Of a stretch of 64,000 bases of DNA, positions 12,340 through 24,885 are shown piece after piece. The notes beneath the pieces are model-generated. The model was not told the origin of the DNA, ran no database searches, and saw only the letters and a list, made by a program, of their open reading frames with translations. The number at the start of each line of letters is the position of its first letter. Position 1 is the first letter of the stretch. The position numbers were made by a program, and so were the translations under genes. Location: NCBI RefSeq assembly GCF_905147365.1, contig NC_056409.1, forward strand, positions 7,197,001-7,261,000, in the 5' to 3' direction. This DNA comes from Aricia agestis. Lineage: Eukaryota; Arthropoda; Insecta; Lepidoptera; Lycaenidae.

Positions 12340-12423
12340 CCTGCGAACAAATCGCGATTTAAATGACGTGGGAAAACTGAAGGTGTCGCGCCTAATGATG
12401 TAATGACGTAATGTGTTGATCAT

Positions 12424-15279
12424 TACAGGGTTATCATTGAGAGGTATGGCGCGTGGTGCGTGACGGATAGGTGAGGTTAAAGAAGCCGAACACGATTATT
12501 TTACCCATACTTAGCTCACACCTAGTAATCGTAGTGTTAACCCTTAAAAATGGGCGCTTCAAAAACGTATGAAACTTTCATTCATTACTTAATATTTTAC
12601 CGTATTTTTCTAAGAATAGACAAAATATACGGGCTTAAGGTTGTATTGACATTATTCTGCGACAAATTGTAAAAAAAATTGACGCATCAAACGGCAGCTG
12701 CACAAAACCGTTGCAGATCCTATTGTGTACAGCTACAAGGGTAGGTACATATCTGGGGGTCACCATTCAAGAGCGTGACCTCTGACTGAGTTCGTGCGTG
12801 GACCTTAAAAACCTTGGCAATGAAAAAACCTGATTTTAGATCCACGAGATAGCGACCGAAATGTTGGAGATTTTGTAGCGGCCCTCATATACTTTTATAA
12901 TTCATTTGCGCATGGTAAAACTTGTATAAGCTTATATTGCGCCGTATAACATTGTGTTTGTAATTTTTATTGATAAATAAAGGAAAAAAAATTGCCCATC
13001 GGTGCAGCAACATTATAATTTTTCATTAAAATTAGGATAAAGTTGCTTCGATATAATATTATGTAAGTATATACTTTTTTCGACACTTCGGCAATTTTGA
13101 ACTGTATTTTCGATCAGTATTGGATAATCATAAGACCTTACATACCTAATGATAAACATAAGTAAGTACTTACCTACAACTTTAGTTTTTAAAATACAAT
13201 AAGCTCAATGCCCATAGGAAATTACATTTGGCCTAAAATATTTTTTTTCTAAATACATGATAGAATTAGAAATCGATTTATAGTAGCAAACAAAATTCTA
13301 ACTCTACCCATGTTTAAGTAAGTACTTACTACAGAGTATGTCGGTCAACTTACTGTTGTCAGTGACTCAATAAGTGAATCACAATGTGTATGCAGTTAAC
13401 ATAACATTTACATTTGCGACGATTATAATTATAATTATTGTATTAAAGTTATGAAGATTGTGGACATGAATAAACGGTTATTTTAAGTTATAAGAAAAGC
13501 AACGGTAGGTATATTATAATAGCTTGAGCTACTGTACTCTAGTAAAGACTAGAGAGTCAATAACTGAAATATAAATGAAGATTAGAATAGAAAACTTATT
13601 TCAAAGTTTGTAAAGGTATGTACGTATTACTTCAAGAACTATATAAATAATATCTACAATAAAAGTATCTATTCTTTTGTAAAGATGATATTTTGGTTTG
13701 GTACATTTTCTAAAATGTACCAAACAATACTTTTTCCTTAGGCTTTAGTTTTTAATACATTGCAATTGAGTCAATTAGATATGCAACATGTGAATCAGAT
13801 CCGATGAACATAATTTAAAATTGGTATACTGTAGATATACTTTCATAATTTAGACGTTATCATGAGCATATTATTTTCTTAGTATTGCTTTGTCAACGAC
13901 GGTACTTGTACCATGGTTAATGTGTCTCAAATTGAGCAACATTTCCATACTTACTCTAATTGACGCGCAATAGAAACTAAATGGTGCTAATGACTAAGAA
14001 ATATTCAAAGAATGACCGGTCACCGCTCCAAGTAATGACACTTTACCGAGTTATAATTTCTTAAAATTGCTAACAGGATTATAATACTAATTACTTATTT
14101 GCGAGTACCACTGTTATTGAAAAGAACATAAAATTGTGAAAACCGTGGAATTTAACAATAAAACAATGGTGGTAAACGCCGAACTCTACAATGACAAGTT
14201 TATAGGGGATGCGGGATAACGTATAGCCGTTGATAAAATGTGTTACCTTTACAATCTAGTGGCCTGTGGAGGTTGTTACTTTTATATATTCCAATTTCAA
14301 TTGTGCCCAGAATTCGTACAAAATAAGAATAGACTGCAGCTCAGGCATTCGAAAGCTCGGAAAATTTTAGGGTCTACAATATTATTGTTTGTAGAATTCT
14401 ACTTTTTGTGAGTCCAAAATTTTTTGATTGGTTTTTTTACTCACATATTAGATAATACATGACTAAGTGTACAAAGAATTTATCATCAAATGCCAATGAC
14501 CGCTACTGATATGCCACTTGTAAATTTCCTCCGTTTTCTGATTTGCATGCGTAAACGCGTGACACGCAGGCCGCAGCAATGCTTTACTGGGCGCATGGAT
14601 ATTAACTTTTCCTCCTCATCAAGTCCATCACAAGCGGTCAATGACTTTAAAAAACATGATAAAAATAATCTAGGACCTAAGAGTTGGTAAAAATACGCAT
14701 GATTCCGTCACGACACACGTCCAAATTCCAATGATATGCTCGGTAGCGTTATTCAGGAATCTCAACATAAAAACATCGGCATTGCAAAACGTAATAAATT
14801 TTACTTAATTAAAACAATTTTAATGAACGACACACTTCTTGATACAAAAAGTGGCCAACGGCAGACATCGTCGCGCCAACGCAAGTACAACTGCCCGTAA
14901 ACAGCGAATTATGGAATTATCTTGAAATAACGAAAGCATGACAGAATTGAAGAAATGTTACGTTTGCGCTTCATTAGTGATGAGTCCGTGATCGTTAAGA
15001 TGCATCATTTATCATTAAATTTAATGTCGTCATTCAAGTCTCAACTCTCATGACGTGTAATCATAATCTAATGATCAAGTTTGCCCAATTCCATTAGCTC
15101 ATTTGATAATATTGAGAGTGTTTTGGTTAAAGAAGTGATTGTTAGTAATATACACAACTTCTTATGTTGGACCATTTGTATTTTCGCAAAAGAACTTCAG
15201 TCCAGAATCTAGATACATCTAAGATCCAAGACATCCAAGATAATATGGAAGGAGCCAAAACATCTAGATGTACCTACCT
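12424..15279. other. Gene-poor DNA, probable start of long insc intron 1
   Basis: No convincing ORF or splice-bounded exon on either strand. A 13-bp-arm palindrome built on TTTGGTACATTTT lies at about 13696-13725. Most of the stretch is unremarkable AT-rich sequence. Confidence 0.5.
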
Positions 15280-15652
15280 AGCAGCGTTGCCAGTTTTTTT
15301 TTTGTGCCAAGTCGGGACTTTGAAACTTTTTGAGTGAAAAAGCGGGATTCTTCAGTTAAAAGCGGGACAAAGTAAAAAATGGTACAAAATCAAAAGTTTT
15401 TTGAATTTTTTATCTTTTATTTGCGTTAAAATAACGTTTACGTGACAATAGATAGCTAAAGTAGCCAAAGACAATCCACCCCTCTACCTCCTACACTGTT
15501 ATCTTCATTACGCACCTTTCTTTCTCAGCACGCTGCACGTACGTTCGGGCTTTCCCCGAAAAGCGGGACTGAGCCTGTCCCGCGCGGGACATTTAATTTT
15601 GATGAAAAAATCGGGACGTCCCGCCAAAATCGGGACGTCTGGCAACGCTGCT
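15280..15652. mobile_element. 373-bp MITE with 14-bp terminal inverted repeats
   Basis: The ends AGCAGCGTTGCCAG and CTGGCAACGCTGCT are exact inverted copies. ACCT occurs immediately outside both ends and may be the target duplication. The interior repeats GCGGGA and TCGGGACGTC motifs and has no ORF. Confidence 0.7.
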
Positions 15653-16078
15653 ACCTAGCAATTAGCATGTCAAGTGTCAACTCATGCGTAATATTATCGC
15701 GTCAAGACCTAAGACCCTAATTACCCACTGTGCCAAGTATGGCATGTCGTTAAAAACGAGTACATAAAGAATTAATTCTAGATGCTTCTACGCTCTCGTA
15801 TAGTTAACTAGTATGAAATATGATGCAGCTGGCGTAACGGTCGCGTGTCATCTGCTCGTCTGCCATACGCCACGGTTGGCTGTACAGCACGCGCCCTTAC
15901 CCTTGTGCCCTATCGTTCGATTTTGATTAATGCATGGTCAGGTTACATTGAAAACGGCAGATTGGTCACCGTTAGTATGTGGTGGAGGATGGAGGATGTG
16001 TCAGCTAAAAAAATATCATGCAGCTCCATTTTTAACATAAAATGAGGTCCAGGTTAGACCTTAGTTCTCTATGTTTAT

Positions 16079-16204
16079 GGCCTGTTTCACCACTTTCTGA
16101 TAAAGTGCCTAATAGGCTATTCACAACTTTTTTGACAGATTCTCCATACTTGATCTGTCAAGTTAATTGGTGGATAGCCTTATCAGGAAGTGGTGAAACA
16201 GGCC
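16079..16204. mobile_element. 126-bp MITE
   Basis: GGCCTGTTTCACCACTT and AAGTGGTGAAACAGGCC are exact terminal inverted repeats; the match continues in part inward (CTGATAA, TTATCAG). Non-coding. Confidence 0.7.
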
Positions 16205-19200
16205 CTTAATGTAAAACTTTACCTGAAACTTTTTTTTTTTCAAAGTCACTCCCGAAATTACGTCACAAAGACCGTTTTCAATCGATGCGTTATCGGCAGA
16301 GCTATGGGTATAGTGATTTGATCGCTATGGTTACAGCCAGGTGTGAGCGCCGCGCGGTTCCGATGTGAAGGGTCAGCGGTTTGGCGCCCCTTATCGCCCC
16401 TACACCGACCTACAGGGTGATTCTGTTCTGTACCCGTATTATTTTTTATTTAATTATATTTATGTATTTATTGATTGATTATTATGTTGTTGTGATTGTT
16501 AAAAAATAACTAACAAGTTAATTGGGTAATATTACTATTTAGTTATTTACTTACTTACCACAATTTTTTATTAATTTTTACATATATTTTTTTATTTTAT
16601 AATTTATTATTTCCTACTAATAATAAAATATTTGTTTCTAAACTTCAACGTTTAGGTGTAGTCTGTAGAATGTAGATTGATATTTCTTTATGTAAGTTTA
16701 CAGCTATTGTGAAATCATTTTCTTGTAAGTAACAATTATTTTAAAAACTTAAATATGTAAACATTTTAATTACGTCAATTAAAATATTATCATTAGCACA
16801 TTTGAATAAATAATATGAATCACAATTTGACCAGGTGTGAATTGTTAAACTTATTATTTAGTGTATGATCCATATCTATAACTATGTAATGCTAATTGTT
16901 ATGTAAATGTGCAACAGTACTTTATGTAAGTTATAGGATTTTTTTTCAGATATTATAAAATTTAAGTGCACAAAACACAACATCTAAGGCCGCGGCCATA
17001 CGATTTTTTTATATTAAGTATGTATTTTTACAAGTAAAAAAAAATTGAAGATTAGAAAAAGAGGTTTTTCTAATTACTATCTTTCTACCACACGGTCATT
17101 AATAAAGTGCTACAAATCTCCACGTAGAGCGTTACGCGTTGTAAATATTGAGCAAAAGTGGATCACGCTGTCTGTGGAAGACGGGTGTTTCTTTTCCCAA
17201 ACCCGTAAGTTACCGTTCCCCTAACATCTGCATGTGCATACTTCGACTGGTAATGTACCAACCGCCGATTTGCGACGTTATGAAATTTTGACCTATTTGA
17301 AAACATTTTTTTTAGTTAAGTATTACTTTAATTACATATTGTATACTTTTTTAAAGTGTAATTAATAGCAGAAAATATGGGAATTTATCGTTGAATATTT
17401 TTATATTACTTATTACGATTTATGAATTATGAGTTAAGTATGATTTATGAACTTATGAGTTATGACACATAAATAATATGTAACTTATTATTATCTACTT
17501 TATTTTTATCAATTTTATCAGTAACACAGAGGAAGTCATTGAAATGATAAATAAAATATTTGCAATTTGCATCACATGATATAAAATTTTATGATTGTCG
17601 CTTTCAATCACATTTATGAAAAATATTTCTAGTATGTTTTATACGGGGCGTTCAAAATCTGATTGCACTATTGTAGACTTGTGTCAATTCGACAATGTTC
17701 CATTGTAAAAATGTAAATAGATTATGCTGATAGACTATCCAGCTTTACATTTCACCCTCCATAGTTCTCTATTGTCTATTATAGTTAGTAAAATGACAAA
17801 GACTAGGACTACGAGTAAAGCGACACCCAAAAAATATTCTTAATTTATTACTATTCATAATTAAATCTATTTTAAAAATATATTGCCATTAATACAGTAC
17901 TGTATACTGCATAGTGCATAACATACATCAGAATAGTTTTGAATAGATGAAGGAAATTGAAATAATATTTTTGTTTTTGTAACCAAAGCTTATTATATAA
18001 TTGATAATTATGTATTGCTGAGCAGCTGAAGTAAGATTTAATTTAATATTTATAAAAAAAAGTTTGTCGTGTCCACAATGTATACATTGCAAATTGGCAA
18101 TTGCAATGTTTGGGAAAGTAACATTACATAATGCAAGTGATAATTTTAAAATAAATATTAATGTTTGCATTCAATATGTGCCTACGTTAAAGTAGAAAGC
18201 TATGCAAATATTAGTTGGGTATTAGCAAGTTATTATATAACGTAACATATTAGTTAGATTAATGATTATAGATTATGTTAATAATATTATGTATTACAAA
18301 ATTTATGTCTTAATATCTTCTAAGGAGCTTCTAAGGACGAAAAATAAACGGAAGTACATACTTTTAAGCTACAAAATAATAATAAATATATAATAATAAC
18401 AATGGATCATTTCTCAAAAAATATACCTAACCTCTTTTATAAACTTATTCATACTTCATTTAAAAGCACGAAAAAAACAAACCTTTTTTAAAATTACTTA
18501 TAAGAAAATATTTTGCCCACACCTAAATAATTATTAGAAAAGTTTAATCACTATTAATTACATAGTTTAATTTTCTTGATCAATGAGTAAGGTAAAAAAG
18601 GTTGCATATGGTTGGGTGAATATAGGGTGTCATAGGCCACGCGCCAACGCCATATGGCTGATAAGGCGGCAAAAACGTGACAGAAAAAAAGTATGCCACG
18701 TGGCACCCGTTTCTTGTTTGTTTTCTAGAAATGAGAAATGACCGTTTATTTGAAAACAGGCGCTTCAGGAAGGAAGGAAGCGTAAGTGCTTAGTTATTAA
18801 GATATCAATCTGTTATTACTTATTAGTTACTACCTATTTAGTGCCTAACAATGATGATAATAAAGTTAATGTACCTATATGGAAGTGCATATTTTTATAT
18901 GCCATCAGCTGCTGACATTCAAGCGATAGAGCAAAACCTTGCAATATATTTACTACACAAGGAGAATTCTTTATCATTTCAATGAAAATGAGTTTACATT
19001 ATGCGGTTGTTGTAAATTAAGGTAATAATTAAATGAATACATATTATGGCTAAGAAGTGGATTAAGAATTGTCTTTATCTAATTTTAGCTATGTTTTTAA
19101 TTAAATAATTGCTACGTTGTATGTAGCTATGTACTTATTTAAGTTTAATTGCCTGATAAGTGATAAGTATGCATAAGAATTAGATCAATGATAGCTGGTT

Positions 19201-20090
19201 AAGTTCAATAAGTCCAAACTGTACCTACCAGGTGACTAATAAGTCAATGTGCAAAGATCGGCGTTCTTTAACTGCATGAGACCACAAAATCGCCTTTGTG
19301 CCAATTAATCTTTACCAATTCGGCCTTGTGCGGCTTAGCTGACCAATCTTTAATAGGTTTAGCAATGAGCTTACCGGAGTCCTTAATTCTATTGGGCAAT
19401 TACTCGGATTAACACTATTCCTCTGATGGATACGTTCCTTTGTTACGTTGTTCTTTTCGTAGGTATTTATGATGTTGATTCTCCGTCATTCAATATTCTG
19501 ATTCATCGAAGTAAAATAAATAAGTTCCTCTTAAGTGATTAAAGGACTTAAGTAAGTACCAATTTTTCGATTGAAGTTCGATTGAAAAAATCGAACGTTG
19601 CTATATTTTTAAAAATCTGATCAGTCATCTAAATTAGGTCTTGAAAAGATTAGATTAAAACTTGATCCTCTAAAAATTACCTCCTGATTAAAAATAATAT
19701 GTGATTCATATTTCTTATTCATATACTTATTCTCGGCTCAACTACTGAGTGATTGCAATTTCAATACGGGATATCTTAGGATCAAATCCTTTTCAATTGT
19801 AAAATGAGCTTATGTAAATTGAGCTACTGACACAATCGCATTGAAAGATGTTCGCGGCGCAGTAATTCTGTTACATGTAAGGAGCTCCTCCCATATTCAA
19901 CACAATCATCCGTAAGCAGGAATTTCCGATTGTACTATTAAAAGGGTTACTTTCTAAAATTCCGGTTCTTGAATATCTCTAGAGGACTTTTTGGAAATAG
20001 CAAAAGTCGTATATTTTAGACGTTGTTTACTATAAATTTTAGTACCTATTATTGTGTGGAAGGCGTTGCGTTTGACATTTAATGTTGCAG
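16205..20090. other. AT-rich gene-poor DNA
   Basis: No supported gene. Slightly GC-richer patches at about 16310-16430, 17100-17290 and 18600-18720 stand out from the AT-rich background and could be regulatory, but nothing specific is recognised. Confidence 0.4.
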
Positions 20091-20365
20091 CTGCAAGCAA
20101 TTCTTTCAGCAGCAGATGCGCATTCTATGATGGTAACCGTTTTATTTTTTCATATTAGCCAGTGCAATTGGCAGTTACAGGTGGTCGTAACTCAAATGGC
20201 AAAAATGCCGATGCATTAGTTAATAAAGTAAAAAACGTGTACAAACAACGTATCGTGAATGTTCCTGTTCAAGGTAAAATGAAACGAGAGGATTGTTTCC
20301 TACACGAGGTAAGAGAGAACACAGCTTTGTTAGTAATGTTAATTGATGCAAATAGATTGGAATAA
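20091..20365 (+). other. Unidentified coding-like segment
   Basis: The frame from 20159 reads VQLAVTGGRNSNGKNADALV with a further basic stretch, VKNVYKQRIVNVPVQGKMKR, and ends at TAA 20365. It is preceded by ATATTAG, and a good donor GTAAGA occurs at 20310. Just upstream, 20091-20132 reads LQAILSAADAHSMM, is also flanked by CAG and GTAACC, and would be in the same frame if the 26 nt between were absent. A 26-nt intron is too short to be normal, so this may be a decayed gene copy or chance. The composition is protein-like, but I do not recognise the family. Confidence 0.25.
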
Positions 20366-20404
20366 TATGCTACTTTAGAACGGATACCCTAGGTTTGTTC
20401 AAAA

Positions 20405-20647
20405 CTATTGAATTTTTTTTTTATTTTGGCACTTAAAATACATAGCTTTTCGTCCAAATCCAAAAAGAAGTATTAGTGTGCAGCTAGACAGATTATAGTA
20501 ATTTTGATATACGCAATTGAAAGTAGGTCGACAATCGACATAGATTTCCTTTAATGAAGGCTTGGGTTGCTCTTTTTGCTTTAATCCAAATAAGGCGGCA
20601 GATCCAACTTTTTGTTTGGCTTCAACTTTATAACAAGATTGACACAT
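20405..20647 (-). other. Unidentified coding-like segment, opposite strand
   Basis: An 80-codon frame on the minus strand reads CQSCYKVEAKQKVGSAALFG then LKQKEQPKPSLKEIYVDCRP. The codon pattern and Lys/Pro-rich composition look protein-like for the first 50 residues; the end is hydrophobic and then poly-Lys and less convincing. The frame extends upstream to a TGA near 20690. No family recognised; it could be a gene fragment carried by a mobile element. Confidence 0.22.
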
Positions 20648-21354
20648 TGACTGTGGGATAATTGTAGAGTAGAGTTCAAGATACCTTCAAACTGGTTTAA
20701 ATAATTGGGATCTGTAGCGGTAGTAAAGATGAAGAATAAGAGAAGTGAGCCAGTCTATTTGGCTTCGATTATTAATCTTTGTCTGTTATCAAATCATCAG
20801 TATTCGCAGAACAAATTCAAGTGTCAAAGTGACTACCATATACTTTCGAGACAAATGTTAGCATTTTGTCATTGCTAAACGCTAATATCCTTAACAATGA
20901 GCATTTCGATGATGTCATATGCGTCACCATTATCAATCAGTCTATTTGTCTCTGTTGCTTGCACCACAAGAATTTGCACGTGCATGCGGTCTTATAAGGA
21001 TGCAACTAATAAGGCAATGGATTAGTAATCGGAATTTAGAAGCATTATCTAGTTTCTGTTGGACTTCGCTTTCCTATGTGCGCAGTAGCCGATGATTTTA
21101 AATGAACAACGGTTTAATAACCACATTCTCTCTTAATTCGGTTACTGCGATATCTGATCATGATTCTGGAGTAAGTATCGAACAATAAATTACAGTCCTA
21201 ACGATTATAATGCCCAAATATTGTACCCATAGGATAGGGGTGCAATGTAAATTGGCAGAAATAGTTCGCTGCCATTGCATTAATCATCTTTGAATTTAAA
21301 CACTTCCAACGCATTTTAAATTATACAAACAATTTTTATACGGTTTTCACATAA

Positions 21355-21517
21355 TCTTATATCTTTAAACGAGCAATTCATTGGAATCTCGGAATCGGCT
21401 CCAACGATTTTCATGAAATTTAGTATATATGTATAGGGGGTTGGGGGGCGATAAATCGGTCTAGATCTTTTATTCGTGTTTTATCGAATACCGAGCGAAG
21501 CTCGGTCAAATAGCTAG
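21355..21517 (+). mobile_element. Helitron-like element, family B, 163 bp
   Basis: It runs A|TCTTATATCTTTAAACGAGC to ACCGAGCGAAGCTCGGT, a 7-bp-stem hairpin, then CAAATAGCTAG|T. The A|T insertion site, 5' TC and hairpin plus CTAG are all present. It is a minimal deletion derivative containing only the ends and about 100 bp. Confidence 0.78.
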
Positions 21518-22234
21518 TAATATATTAACAAGACTGAAAAGCTGGCAAACACTTTTAGAGATTCTAAATAATATTGCTTTTCTAGTTACTCCGTAGTCCG
21601 TATAAGCATAGGTGGTAGGGAAAACAACATAATAGTGCCATATTGTCATGTTTTGCAGCGGATGTAAAGCGTCGCCATTGTCCGAAGCGTGATACCATTT
21701 AAATAATATCTTCACGACTTTGGTAAAATTAATATTGAAGACTGTAGGGACCGGTAAGTGTGTCAGATACTTGCATCTTATTGTCTTTGGCTAAAGAATA
21801 GTTTGCTTCAAGTTTAGACAAACTTTGTTCCAATCTTCTCAATTTTTTTTATAAAAAGTCGATTCTTCTTTCTAGATTCTACTACAAAGAAATTGTTTTG
21901 TCGTACTTCATTCGGACAGACTTAGATTTATCTTATCCGAGATGGGACAAGCTGATAGGTGAAGGTGATATTTAAGATATTCTGAATTTGATTATTGTAG
22001 CGATACTACTAATATTGCTACATTCGTTATTGAATAAGATAAATTCAAAGTCATTGTGATATTATATACTTATAGATTTCGTATTGACTTTTAAGTTTTT
22101 AACCGACTTCCAAAAAACGAGGAGGTTATAATATATTCGGCTGTGGATATATTTTTCTTTTTAACAAAAGAATCACAATACTCTTGCGCTCTCTAGTCTC
22201 TACATCTAATAGAAATGAAAAATATTGTATCATA

Positions 22235-23637
22235 TCTTATATCTTTAAACGAGCAATTCTTGTATATATATAAGGTAAAAGCACTAATGGCAGACGCTTT
22301 AAGGAAACATACAACATTTGAATGTTGTAAAATATATATTTGTGAAAATAAAGGATTGATAACTTCTTCCATGTCTTCAGTAACTCTTACAAAATAAAAC
22401 TATTAAATTATTCGCTGACAAATCAATTAAAAAATATATTATTGGTCTTTTTGTAAACTTAGTCATAACAACTAATAGATGGCATCACAGAAAACGAACA
22501 TCACTAATAGTAGACACCAATATGAACTAATAGTTGACATAGAACATTACATTACATTTAACATTTTTTTCTATTATTAGGTCTTTATTTGCCGTTTTTC
22601 AAAAGATTTCATTTACTTCATCATAGTAACTACATGCATATAAAATATTATCCACGTTGTCTCCAGATTATATCCATTCTTCTTCCATGCTAAAACTATA
22701 TTTCCTTTTATTTTTATTTTTTATATATTTTTTCCCAGCAATTTTTTTTCAGTCTTTAGTCTCCATGTTTCTCTTGCCTCTTCTTTTTTCTTCTTTCTTT
22801 TCTCAGCTCTCCTTTTTCTTCTTTTTACTGCTAAAAAACTAAAGCAAACGATTTTTAGATCAGTAAGTACAAGGTCTAATATGTCCATTTTTAGGTACAG
22901 TAGTTCTAATTTGTTAGTTTGTTAATAGAATTATATTTTCAGAGAATAGTGATGATATTTTCAGTAGAATAAACTACAAAATAACTTTAGTATGTATTGC
23001 AAAATGATGACATGTGTTCCATGTCATTTATTAGGTTTTTTACATTTTCAAGAACTAACAGTAGACACCCTTTACATTGTTAGGGAAAATGGATAAAAAA
23101 TCATAAATAAACATTAATTAGTGTAAACAACATGATTATTTCAATACCATTAATCCAATGAAATCAATAGAAATTACAAAAAATCAAATAAATGTATTCA
23201 AAACTTACGTGCAAAATTTCGCCTTCCTTAACCTATTTGCTAAGAAATTGCCGAGCGCGTGTTGACGCGGTCACACTATTTACGAAAACTGATCCCATTT
23301 TAAAATTTTGTTCCCGAAGGCGTCCCTAATATATTTTTTCACGTCAACAGATAGCTTCAGAAGCTTATAAAATTTACAGTGTTGAGAAAAAATTAGAGTA
23401 ATTCTTATTTTTTTGGTATTTTTGTCGTAAGTGTCATCTATTAGTTCCGAGTCTACTATTAGTGCTCTTACCTTATATATAATTGGAATCTCGGAATCGG
23501 CTCCAACGATTTTCATGAAATTTAGTATATAGGGGGTTTCGGGGGCGATAAGTCGATCTAGCTAGGAATCATATTTAGAAAATGTCATGTTATTCGTGTT
23601 TTATCGAATACCGAGCAAAGCTCGATCAAATAGCTAG
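22235..23637 (+). mobile_element. Helitron-like element, family B, 1403 bp, carrying an insertion
   Basis: Same ends as the 21355 copy: A|TCTTATATC at the left; hairpin ACCGAGCAAAGCTCGAT and TAGCTAG|T at the right. The extra length is a separate inverted-repeat element (about 22267-23479). If that is removed, the remainder is about 190 bp, the size of the compact copies. Confidence 0.7.
22267..23479. mobile_element. Inverted-repeat element nested in Helitron B copy
   Basis: The left end TATATAAGGTAAAAGCACTAA and the right end, read on the minus strand (TATATAAGGTAAGAGCACTA), are near-identical inverted repeats. A motif close to ACTAATAGTAGACAC recurs at about 22283, 22470, 22505, 22527 and 23055, and inverted at about 23432 and 23455: repeated subterminal sites. 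A 78-codon minus-strand frame (23280-23516) reads through the right end and is not recognised as a transposase. Confidence 0.55.
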
Positions 23638-24825
23638 TAATTATTATAATAGATAGGTGTATAACTACTATAAGTTGTACACACATTCAACGTGTGTATA
23701 TGTGGCGATAAACACCTGCCTTGGTGTTCGATGCAATTATGAAAATGACGCATTTCATAACCATTAGAATATTTTAGAATATACATGTTGCAAAACGCTG
23801 AAGATTGCTCTGATGCAAAGATTCATAAGTTGATCGACAGTATAGCCGTAGATTAATTGATTTTACGTAAGGATGGAGCAAATTACTTGCAATAAAGTGG
23901 TCATATTATTTTAGTACAAAGTACAAGCTGGTATCGAATTGATGCTAATGCGCTTTAAGATGATTTAAAACATAAAACATTAGCTAAATATTTTGTAAAT
24001 GCGTAAGGTAGTAAGGACCTGGATAACTACTGCAGTATCTTTACTATTATACATCCTAAAGGGCCAAGCTTTTCCTTTGCTACAAGGCAAGAGCTAAAAT
24101 TTCAAGTGACGCGGTAGATCGCAGGTGGTCATGATAAGTACACTTCGGAATGCACAGAGATCAACTGCCAACATATATGGAATGTTAATTCTTAACCAGT
24201 TAGGTCATATTTATCTCGACTATTGTGAGAGACTTACATGTACTGCATTTAATAGTAAGTATGTACTTAAAACTATCTAGACTCTAGAGTGCATCTGGAA
24301 TCTGGATTAAAACTATAGATTAAATATGACCAAATCGTTGTTTCCTACAAGTTACACTCTAGTCTTGACTCTTGACTGCTAAAAGCTTATGACGACTTTA
24401 CAGTTTGCTGAAATGCTTTAATACAATCTAATATTATAATATTAGATTGAACAACGAACTGTTGATTGTTTCAACCAACAATACTTAATACTTGGTTACA
24501 CAACATTTTGTATGGAAAGCAGGAGGATACCTAAAGTACCTACCTACCTAATATTAAGTGATGAATCTTTACACGCGTCGTAGTTTAGAATAATTGTGTA
24601 AATACGTAAAGCACTGACGCATAACGCTTAACCAGGAGGAAAACCAATGCTCAATATGTGATCAACACTAATTATAATAATTGTTATACCTACACATATA
24701 CCTACTTACCAGATTGCATTTGGGTATCTACGACGTATGTCATGGACCATAATATAGTTCATACTTTGAATTGGTAGTCAGCTGTGATTTTCCGGCCAAT
24801 GATAGAATAAGAATTCAGAACTAGC

Positions 24826-24885
24826 CCTCTCCACATGCTCATCTCTCTGCGTTTTCGCAGAGATATGAGCATGTGGAAAGGGGGA
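24826..24885. repeat. Long hairpin
   Basis: CTCCACATGCTCAT...CTCTGCG pairs with CGCAGAGATATGAGCATGTGG around TTTT, with two small mismatches. It is probably a MITE remnant; a hairpin-derived small RNA cannot be excluded from sequence. Confidence 0.55.

Noticed and set aside
12340..12423. Upstream in-frame ATG of inscuteable adding 28 residues
   Set aside because: A splice acceptor lies between it and the MSNFQRTRSKVWWGD start, so these codons are probably intronic; the extra residues are not similar to anything.
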